A DNA stretch of 33,218 nt from Desulfonema limicola. GTDB lineage: Bacteria > Desulfobacterota > Desulfobacteria > Desulfobacterales > Desulfosalsimonadaceae. Below, one piece after another: positions 19,134 through 27,266 of this stretch (the first letter of the stretch is position 1; the number at the start of each line of letters is the position of its first letter). The DNA lies in the NCBI GenBank assembly GCA_020722245.1, contig DYLE01000002.1:1-33218 (forward strand), read 5' to 3'. A program made the position numbers and the translations under genes. The notes under the pieces were generated by a model, which worked only from the letters and a program-made list of their open reading frames with translations, did no database searches and was not told the origin of the DNA.

Positions 19134-19307
19134 CGTAAAAAGTCGGCTGTGAGCGAGATTGAGGCTTTCGGTGGAAAAAGCGGTTTTTATTGAATGCGTT
19201 AAAAATTGCAAGCTGTTTGAGGCGCTTGCGCCGAGTTTTTGCAATTTAGCATTCAAGAAAAATCGCGCCCCGAAAGACTCACGAAGCGAACAGTTTGACT
19301 TTTTACG
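19134..19307. repeat. ~174-bp imperfect inverted-repeat (MITE-like) element
   Basis: Termini CGTAAAAAGTC (19134-) and GACTTTTTACG (19297-19307) are exact inverted repeats. Inner arms also pair (CTTTCGG/CCGAAAG; TTGAATGCGTTAAAAATTGCAA vs TTGCAATTTAGCATTCAA), with GGCGCTTGCGCC near the centre. Confidence 0.7.
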
Positions 19308-19571
19308 GTTCCATCAAAAAAAATTACCGGATACGCGGCCATTCTTATTGCCGCCCTTATAGCGCAAGTTTCGTTAGTGGCGCTCGGGCTGTTTTTGTTT
19401 TACGGCTCTTTCGAGCGAGTTGACTTGGGCATGAATGATGCCGGCAGTCTGGTTTTTGCCGGAGCGTTTCTTGAGGAACGAGACCTTGCAGTTTACTTTG
19501 GAGATGCCTATCGCCGCTTCCAGCGCCAGGTTCCGATGCTGATTCCAAAAAGCTTCCGGCCGTTGTTATGA
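19308..19571 (+). pseudogene. Internally deleted NnrU/isoprenylcysteine-methyltransferase-like gene
   Basis: In one frame, an N-terminal-type segment (ITGYAAILIAALIAQVSLVALGLFLFYGSFERVDLGMNDAGSLVF) is fused to a C-terminal-type segment (FLEERDLAVYFGDAYRRFQRQVPMLIPKSFRP). Confidence 0.55.
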
Positions 19572-19755
19572 TCAAGCAAGCAATAAATGACGAGATATTT
19601 AGAGATCACAAGCGATCATTAGAAGATATTTGGAGGGTATGATGATAAGAAGAAAATTGACGTTGCAAACAAGTAATGGATTGAAAGTGGAATGTGCATA
19701 GAGTCGTGGACTGTGGGTCAAACGATAAACAACCGAGAAGGGAGTTGTCATAAAA

Positions 19756-22251
19756 ATGGCGGTTAACCGTTTATCCGGGATTTGGATCATGTTATTGCTG
19801 GTATTCATGCTTTCAGCGTGCGAGCAAAGAGACAGCGCTGTATTGAAACCTGCAAATGAAACGAAGAATGACAACGCCATGGGCGTTTGCCCGCCATTTC
19901 CGCTTCGTGATGAATCGGGCAAGGTCATTAATCCTGTGGCCGGGATTAATGAGACAGCCCCTTATTCTTCGCGCCAGACCTGCGGCGTCAAAGGCTGCCA
20001 TGATTACGAAAAGATCACGGAGGGCTTTCACTTCACCCAGGGCAAAGGCGAGAAAGTCCCGGCGATCATGGCCGAGCGGTATGCCTGGGTGACATCGCCC
20101 GGCAATTATGGCGGCAACTGGTGCTCGCCCGCGCCGCTTTACCGGCAGCTTGCACCCAAAAAGAACTCGAGCGCCCGTGCCATCGACATGACATCGTTCG
20201 ACTTCGTGACCGCAACCTGCGGCAACTGCCACCCGGGCGGCGGCCCTCTTGAATTGGATCGGGACGGCAAACGATACGACACCCAGATGCGTGATCCGGC
20301 ATCAAACATGGTAGCGGGCGGCGAGAACGGTCTTGACGGTGATTATTATAAAGCGCGATGGTCAGAGACGGGCGTCATCGAGGCGGATTGCCTTCTGTGT
20401 CACATGCCCGAATACGATATGAAAAAGCGAAACGACGAACTGGCGAATCTGAACTTTCGCTGGGCCGCAACTGCCGGCGCGGGTTTCGGAACCGTGACCG
20501 GAAAAGTGAGCGCCAGCGAACAGCCTGCCGTTGTTTACGACAAAAACAAGTTTGATGCCGACGGCAATGTTCTTGTTCATATCGCCCCGGAACCGCGCAA
20601 TGAAACCTGCCTGAACTGCCATTTCAAGCCCGATTGGAAAAAGCGCGGCGCGGCCTATTCAGCACGCACGGACGTCCATATGGTAGCAGGGCTTCGCTGC
20701 GTGGATTGCCACGCCGCCGGCAGCAAGGCGGCGGACCCGCGCATCCGGGGCCGAGAGGTTCACCAGTTCGGCAAGGGCGACGACCCGTCCGGTTGGGTCC
20801 GCAATGATCTTGATAACACAGTACGGTCGTGCGAGAGCTGCCACCTTCAAGGCTGGCGCAATGCCCCGCGCGCAACGCACACCTGGCTCCCGCCGCTTCA
20901 CATGGAAAAAATCGCCTGCCAGACCTGTCATATTCCGGCCCGTGCGGTAAAAAGCGCCCTGGTTCAGGCGAGCGACGTTTATAATCCCGCGCCCCGGATC
21001 ATGCCGCCGCCAAAGCATATCTGGACATTTTACGACCAGGACATGGCTTTCTGGAACCACTATGGTGAGCTGGATCTGTTCACGGGAAAGGATGAGCCGA
21101 CGAACATCACCCGGCCGACACTCATCCGCTATAAAGGAAAAATCTATCCCGCTAACCGGGTTCACAGCGCATGGGTGGGCTTCGAGGAGCTGGGCAAGCC
21201 TGGCTTGAATCAGCTCTTCATGAAGGATTTCTTCCAGATGTGGACCCAACACAGGGCCGACCCCAAGAACAAATATCCGGGGCTTGATAAAATTACTGAC
21301 GACAATCAGGACGGCATCATCGAGGTGAACCGGCCGGAGGAGATCGACGCGCTTCTCGTCGCAACCAGGTCATATCTTACCGCTACGGGATTTCCGCTTT
21401 CGAACCGGCGTCTGGCATGGGTCTCCGACAACAAAGCGTATTTTTCATCAACGGAGTTTAAGGACCTGCCGCATGAGCCGTGGGAAGCAACGGCCTATGC
21501 ATCGGTATACAAATTTTCCCATGACGTGGCGCCGGCGCGGGCCGCACTGGGTGCCGGTGGGTGCACAGACTGCCATCGTGATGGTTCTCCTTTTTTCCAG
21601 GGCCATGTCCTTGAAACGACTTTTTCTTCAACCGATGGACGTCCGCATTGGGTTCCCAATTTTCAAGTTCTCGGCATATCTCCTTTATGGGTGAAACTGG
21701 GGACATTGCGGGAAGAATTCATAAAACCGGTTCTCTATGGCCTGGTTGGAGCAATGCTCTTTTTATGGCTGACTGTATTTCTGATGGATGTCGCCGTCCA
21801 AAAAAGTAGTTTCAATGCAGGTTTTGACAGGGCCCTGATTTTCGCGGTTCTGGCAGCCGGGCTGATTGGTGGTTTCATGATTGTCATGACCCCTGGCCTT
21901 ATTGAATATATGATAATCAGCCGATTCAATATGGATGCGCACCATTTCTGGGTTGCAAGCGGCGTCCTTTTGGCCGGGCTTTTGGTATTGCTGAAGGACA
22001 CATCCCCCGATCGCCTCAAACGCGGTGGTATTTTATTGATTTATTGCTGCGGCTGGTTTGCGCTGGGTCTCGCTGTCGTTTCCGGCGCCCTGATGTTGTT
22101 TAAATTTACAGCGATGGAGACTGCCGTCCGAATGGCATACACGCTTTTCGACGCGGGTCTTTTGTTGTCGGCGGCCGTGAGCTCAATCCTGTTGTTGTTG
22201 CGAATCATAAAACCGTCAACCCCAGCGGGGTTTAAACCGAAGGCGCGCTAA
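19756..22251 (+). CDS. Octaheme c-type cytochrome lipoprotein with C-terminal membrane domain (Cys paralog)
   Basis: Lipobox-like MLSAC; seven CxxCH motifs (CGNCH, CLLCH, CLNCH, CVDCH, CESCH, CQTCH, CTDCH) plus one CGVKGCH; hydrophobic helices near the C terminus. Confidence 0.9.
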   Translation: MAVNRLSGIWIMLLLVFMLSACEQRDSAVLKPANETKNDNAMGVCPPFPLRDESGKVINPVAGINETAPYSSRQTCGVKGCHDYEKITEGFHFTQGKGEKVPAIMAERYAWVTSPGNYGGNWCSPAPLYRQLAPKKNSSARAIDMTSFDFVTATCGNCHPGGGPLELDRDGKRYDTQMRDPASNMVAGGENGLDGDYYKARWSETGVIEADCLLCHMPEYDMKKRNDELANLNFRWAATAGAGFGTVTGKVSASEQPAVVYDKNKFDADGNVLVHIAPEPRNETCLNCHFKPDWKKRGAAYSARTDVHMVAGLRCVDCHAAGSKAADPRIRGREVHQFGKGDDPSGWVRNDLDNTVRSCESCHLQGWRNAPRATHTWLPPLHMEKIACQTCHIPARAVKSALVQASDVYNPAPRIMPPPKHIWTFYDQDMAFWNHYGELDLFTGKDEPTNITRPTLIRYKGKIYPANRVHSAWVGFEELGKPGLNQLFMKDFFQMWTQHRADPKNKYPGLDKITDDNQDGIIEVNRPEEIDALLVATRSYLTATGFPLSNRRLAWVSDNKAYFSSTEFKDLPHEPWEATAYASVYKFSHDVAPARAALGAGGCTDCHRDGSPFFQGHVLETTFSSTDGRPHWVPNFQVLGISPLWVKLGTLREEFIKPVLYGLVGAMLFLWLTVFLMDVAVQKSSFNAGFDRALIFAVLAAGLIGGFMIVMTPGLIEYMIISRFNMDAHHFWVASGVLLAGLLVLLKDTSPDRLKRGGILLIYCCGWFALGLAVVSGALMLFKFTAMETAVRMAYTLFDAGLLLSAAVSSILLLLRIIKPSTPAGFKPKAR

Positions 22252-22339
22252 CAGACTATGGATAAGGCATATTCCAAATTACAGAACCGGTTTTCGATAA
22301 AATGCTAAAGTAAATGTACCGTTTAAGAAGATTTAAATT

Positions 22340-22600
22340 ATGCGATTCAAAAAACAAAGAAAATCCATTGAAATCGTAAAGTCTCAGAAGCCAAATCCTT
22401 CCATGCTCCGCATGGCCGGAATTTTCCTCAAACTCGGCGCCATAATTCCGGCGATGGCAATTCCGACCGCTGCTGCTTCTTTTGTCAAGCTGGGCTTAGC
22501 TTTTTCAAGATCGGTACGATTTTTTTTGGCGGTGGATTTGTTCCCATTCCGAATCAAAAGGAGAAAATGCATGAAAAAAAGTTTGTGTCTTATATTGGTG
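22340..22600 (+). pseudogene. Probable chromate-transporter (ChrA) remnant
   Basis: SQKPNPSMLRMAGIFLKLGAI (N-terminal type) is followed closely by FVKLGLAF / FFKIGTIFFGGGFVPIP (second-half type) with a frame change at CTTTTTC. Confidence 0.4.
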
Positions 22601-22666
22601 TTAGTTGCCGCAGGCGGTACGGGGGCAAGCAACCAGTGAACGGTAATTCGTTTCCGGTAATTTTCG

Positions 22667-23287
22667 ATGGCGCATGAACCACGTTCATCCTTATGCACGC
22701 GTGCCTGGAGGGTTGCGCAGCCGCATATTGAGCCGATAATCCCCTTCCTGCCGTTTATCATGCCTTTGCTGCTCATGCCGCTGGCCGCAGGCTGGTGGTG
22801 GCGGGCAGCGGCCCCGGCGCAGTTCGCCGAGTACCGGGAAGACCTGTTGTGCGCCTATCTGATCTACATCGTCGTGGTGCGCTTTGCCCTGCTCGATCTG
22901 ATGCTGTTCTATGTCTCGCGCAAACGCAGATCGATACGCCTTGACCTCTTGTACATCGTGCTACTTTATCTGGAGATCACGGCGGTCACGTTGCTGTTTT
23001 TTGGGCTGCTCTACAACCTTTTCGGGGTATTCGATCTGTTCCGCTATAACGGCGCTGCCGCTGCTCAACACATGCAGGCCATGCAAGGGCATACCCTGCG
23101 TGTAGCGCTATACATTTCGATGGAACTATTCACCACGCTTGGGGCTGGCGACTGGATTCCGCTCACCCTCAACGCCATGCTGGCCGCCGGGATCGAGGCT
23201 CTGCTGGGTTTCATCCAGGGAGGAGTATTTTTTGCAGTGCTGATCTACGCGCATCAGGATGGCAAGAGCGGGAGCAAGACTGTATGA
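22667..23287 (+). CDS. Ion-channel-like membrane protein with pore-loop motif
   Basis: Several TM helices and ELFTTLGAGDWIPLTLNAMLAAGIEALLGFIQGGVFFAVLIY, resembling a K+-channel pore (TLGAGDW replacing T-x-GYGD). Confidence 0.6.
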   Translation: MAHEPRSSLCTRAWRVAQPHIEPIIPFLPFIMPLLLMPLAAGWWWRAAAPAQFAEYREDLLCAYLIYIVVVRFALLDLMLFYVSRKRRSIRLDLLYIVLLYLEITAVTLLFFGLLYNLFGVFDLFRYNGAAAAQHMQAMQGHTLRVALYISMELFTTLGAGDWIPLTLNAMLAAGIEALLGFIQGGVFFAVLIYAHQDGKSGSKTV

Positions 23288-23362
23288 TCCCCTGCGTGCC
23301 GGCGGGTTTTGGGTGAAAAAATCACGGAATTACCAAACAGCAAAGCAAAAGGAGATTCAGCC

Positions 23363-23795
23363 ATGGAGTTCAATTCCACTGCTCCCCTGCGTGATGAGTT
23401 CGGCGTCATCGTCGGCCTCATGGCAATCGTGGCCGACATCAGCGAGCGCAAGCGGATGGACCAAGCCCTCCGGGAAAGCCTCCAGAAGTCGCGGCGGATA
23501 TTCGATGAGACGATTCACGCCCTGGCCGGTTGCCCGGATCATCCAACAGCACCACGAACGGATGGACGGCACCGGCTACCCGTTGGGACTGCGGGGAGAG
23601 GATATACTTCCCGAGGCAAAAATTTTGACCGTGGCTGATGTTGTCGAAGCGACCGCATCGTATCGCCCCTACCGGCCGGCCAACAGGATTGATGCTGCTC
23701 TTGCGGAAATAACGGTATACAGGGGGAGTCGCTATGCTCCTGAAGCTGTTGATGCCTGTCTTGCCTTGTTCAACAAAGAATTCATTCTGGAGTAA
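23363..23795 (+). pseudogene. PAS/PAC - HD-GYP signalling gene remnant, catalytic core deleted
   Basis: PAC end (EFNSTAPLRDEFGVIVGLMAIVADISERKRMDQALRE...IDETIHALA analog) is fused at CCCTGGCCG to the HD-GYP tail in another frame (PWPVARIIQQHHERMDGTGYPLGLRGEDILPEAKILTVADVVEA). Confidence 0.8.
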
Positions 23796-23817
23796 TTATC
23801 AGAAACAGGAGATTTCA

Positions 23818-25603
23818 ATGCGGATTTTATTCATGAAAAACAAATTCCCCCCGCTCTTCATCTTTATGTTTTTTGGTGTGGTGCTGTCTGCCCATGCCTC
23901 AACGATCAATTCACTGGTCGAGGCGGTTCAACTTAAAGAATGGATCGATAACAATTACCGCACCGGGACGGGAGAACGGGTAGTCCTCATCGATGTGGTG
24001 CCGGGAATAGAGAGCCGTGAAAGCGGGTTTTCCGGTGATTTTGAAAATTTAAAAAAGCAGCTTGCCAAAAAATTCGGCAAACAGTCGCCTGCCTATAAAT
24101 TATTGGATCAGCAGAATCGGGATGGTTTGCTGGGGCATATCCCCGGAGCGATTCTCAATATCTCGCATGACGATCTGGAGACGATGAAGCGAAACGACGG
24201 TCCCATAGACGTGGATCATCAGGTCGGGAGCGGGGATCGCGTTGATGAGCTTCTCCAGTCTCACGGCATAACGCCCGACGATGTCATCGTCATCACCAGT
24301 TCCCAGCAGACTCCCTGGACGGTTTGTGCTCCGCGTCTCTGGTGGACGCTTTACTACTGGGGCTTTTCCCCTGAAAGGATCAAACTTCTGAATGGCGGCA
24401 ACAAGGCGTATGCGCTGGCCGGCTATAAACTTGAAGGCGATGTCGCGCAACCTGAAATCAAGCCGTCAACGATGACCGTCGACGCCGTTCCCACCCGTCA
24501 TTTTGAGTCAAGAATCGGATTGCAGGAGATGATTGATCTGGTTGACAGCGGCAAGACCAGCAATGGGAGGTAACTCTGCTGGATGTCCGCCAGCCTCCGG
24601 CGGCCTTTTATCTGAAAGATTCGAAAAACGCCGCCGGATTACAAAAGCCGGATGGTATTCCGGACATTTACCAGGTCAAAGGGTTCAGCTATAATGCTCA
24701 TGACAAGCTTTTTACCCGCGCATCAGACAAAAAAATTTCAATCTTAGTCAGATGCTGTTTGCAAAGGAAGCCAACGACGGAAAAACGGCCTGGCTTATTT
24801 TTGACCCTGCCGGTGATCCGCCGATTCCCCTCCCCAATGGGTTTGTGACGCTGCATATGGTTAAAACATCATCCGGCATGGGGCCTCTCCCTATCCCGAT
24901 TGGGACCCGAAGCGGCGATTTTGGCGGAATCATCAAAGGAGCGCGCCTGATCAAGTCCGATACTTACAATCTCACAGTTTCTTCAGTAACCGGCAAGGAC
25001 AATCGTTTCAAGAGCCGTGAAGAACTGATCGCCGTCTTTGAAAAAGCAGGAATCGACGGGAAAAAGCCAATTATTTTCTACTGCAACTCGGGCGCTCTCA
25101 GTTCGTTCTATTTCTATGCCCTGCATGAGATCGCCGGGTTCGAAAATGTCAGGATGTATGACGGATCATGGCAGGAATGGGCCAATCTGACTGCGTTTGA
25201 ACCGGTTGACACCCGTTATGTCCGCCGGGACGCTGAAATGCTCTACCCATCATTGCCGGCCATGAATCCGGCCGTGATGATGTTCTCCGGTGAGAACAGC
25301 TACCTGGAATGGAACGGCGCACGATTTGCCAACAGGGTAACGGATGCTCCGGCAACGGCCAAAGAGATCAAACCGGGTGGAACATTGAAGGGGGGGAATA
25401 TGCACTGGGATACGCTGCACAGATCCGAGCATGTTGTCTTCAGACCTTCAAAAACAGTCAGCTCCGCGAAGGAGCTTAAAAATTACACCTCTTCAACCGA
25501 TTGGCCGGAGATGAATACGGCCCCCGATTATAAAGGCATTGCCGAAAGAATTGCCGAGGAAGACCGCGCATTCCCGCATAAAACCCTGGAAACAGCAAAA
25601 TGA
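23818..25603 (+). pseudogene. Exported rhodanese-domain protein interrupted by two -1 frameshifts
   Basis: Signal peptide and rhodanese segments (VVLIDVVPG..., IIFYCNSGALSSFYFYALHEIAGFENVRMYDGSWQEW) run across three frames. One G near 24565 and one A in 24729-24735 restore a single ~595-aa ORF. Confidence 0.75.
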
Positions 25604-25716
25604 AACGAGAAAATTATAAAAAAGCCTATTGGCAGCCAAAATGGCCTCTCCCCCCTGTTTAAAGGCGATTCTTTATAAGAATACCCCCCCCGTTTTGTTA
25701 AAAAACGGGAGAGATA

Positions 25717-25881
25717 TCTCCAGGCCGGATATTGATTAACACCGGACTGACCCGAAGAACAGGTTTCCGGAACTGGCGAAGATCGCCGACGACAATGTGG
25801 ATTCACGGCCAAATGCGGCAATACCAGATGGCGCAAGAACATCCGGTAGAGCTGAGACTTCAGGCGCTTGATGAGAGATAG
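25717..25881 (+). pseudogene. Fragment of a third octaheme cytochrome/cytochrome-b fusion gene
   Basis: HRTDPKNRFPELAKIADDNVD (cf. HRADPKNKYPGLDKITDDNQD in ORF 19756) abuts MWIHGQMRQYQMAQEHPVEL (cf. MWMHGRMSKTEKAQEHPEE at 29710-29772). Confidence 0.75.
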
Positions 25882-25911
25882 CCTATGTGAAATCAGCTTG
25901 GGTGAAATCAA

Positions 25912-27255
25912 TTGTTAAATCATTATTCCTTGAAGATAAAGAGAAATATCATTGTGTATCGATTGCAACTGATACTGATACTTCTTATCGCCTCTCCGGC
26001 GTTTTCCGGTGAATTGCCATACAAAAACGTCAACCTCGGGCCAGCAAATATTTCTATAGGCGGCGAATACCGGCTTCGGGGAGAATATGACAACAATTTC
26101 GATATTAAGAAATACGCGCCGGAAAATGACGATTCCTTCCTTCTCTCCCGGCTCAGGCTCGAATTGAGCGCGGTGTTCCCTTCCTCTCTGAAGACCTTTT
26201 TGCAGTTACAGGATTCAAGAAGCCTGGGGGCAAAATTTGACGATTCCGACTTTAAGGAAAGCAACCCCTTTCATGACAACATGGATATCCGGCAGGCTTA
26301 TGTCGATTACAGACTTTCCAGCGGCTTTTCCTTCCAGGGGGGCCGGCAAGAGATCGCTTTTGGGGACAGGCGGATTTTCGGACCGGGCAACTGGGGAAAC
26401 ACCGGCCGATATGTCTGGGATGCGGCCAGAATACGGTATACAAATGCGTGGGTGGATTCCCATACCTTTTTCGGCCGGTTCATCATCCGGGACCCGGACA
26501 GATGGCCCAACAAGCATGCGGACGGCCCCACCGCCTATGCCAACTATACCATGATTAAAAACCTGCCCTTTGACCTGGATCTGTTTTATATCATCAAGAG
26601 CGATTCCCACGGGGATACGATCGGCGAGTCCGGGACCGGGAACCTGGCCTGTCACAACACCGGGTTTGCGTTAAACGGCACATTAAGCCGCTGGGATTAT
26701 GGCGCAACCTTTGTCTACCAGTTCGGGGACAAGGGGGATGATGATATTTCCGCCTACGGGCTTGCGGCCCGGCTCGGGTATACCTTTGCCCTGCCGTGGT
26801 CGCCCCATGTGATGATCCAGTTCATAAACGGCTCGGGCGACAAGAATCCGAATGACGGCAGAAACGGCACTTTTGACGGGGTTTTTTCAGGGGCCGACAC
26901 GGTGCTCTACGGATGGATGAACCTGTTTTTCTGGTCAAACACCAGGGAGTACCGCATCGACACGGTCCTTTCCCCCACAGAAAAACTTTCTTTCCGGGGC
27001 GAGTATCATTATTTTACCCTGGATGAAAAAAAGGATGCCTGGTATTATCCGGGCAATGCCCAGCGACGTGATCCCACGGGAAACTCGGGCCGGGACCTGG
27101 GCCAGGAGATCGATCTCACCTTGCACTACCAGGCGAAAAAATGGCTTGATCTCAGCGGCGGCTACTGCTTTTTCTTTCCCGGCGAGTTCATCCGAAATAC
27201 AGGCCCGCATCCGGATGCGTCGTGGGCGTTTCTGCAGACCGTGTTCATGTTTTAA
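25912..27255 (+). CDS. Outer-membrane beta-barrel porin (alginate-export/ExtI-like)
   Basis: Signal peptide; NISIGGEYRLRGEYDNN..., FSFQGGRQEIAFGDRRIFGPGNWGNTGRYVWDAARIRY; ends in VFMF. Confidence 0.8.
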   Translation: MLNHYSLKIKRNIIVYRLQLILILLIASPAFSGELPYKNVNLGPANISIGGEYRLRGEYDNNFDIKKYAPENDDSFLLSRLRLELSAVFPSSLKTFLQLQDSRSLGAKFDDSDFKESNPFHDNMDIRQAYVDYRLSSGFSFQGGRQEIAFGDRRIFGPGNWGNTGRYVWDAARIRYTNAWVDSHTFFGRFIIRDPDRWPNKHADGPTAYANYTMIKNLPFDLDLFYIIKSDSHGDTIGESGTGNLACHNTGFALNGTLSRWDYGATFVYQFGDKGDDDISAYGLAARLGYTFALPWSPHVMIQFINGSGDKNPNDGRNGTFDGVFSGADTVLYGWMNLFFWSNTREYRIDTVLSPTEKLSFRGEYHYFTLDEKKDAWYYPGNAQRRDPTGNSGRDLGQEIDLTLHYQAKKWLDLSGGYCFFFPGEFIRNTGPHPDASWAFLQTVFMF

Positions 27256-27266
27256 GGAGGGGTGTC

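Noticed and set aside
22562-22639. MKKSLCLILVLVAAGGTGASNQ* as a small secreted peptide
   Set aside because: Looks like an orphan signal peptide or out-of-frame read-through in a ChrA remnant; no evidence of a mature product.
25689-25709. CCCGTTTT-gttaa-AAAACGGG hairpin after a C run
   Set aside because: No T-tract follows on the + strand; could be a minus-strand terminator but no minus-strand gene supports it.
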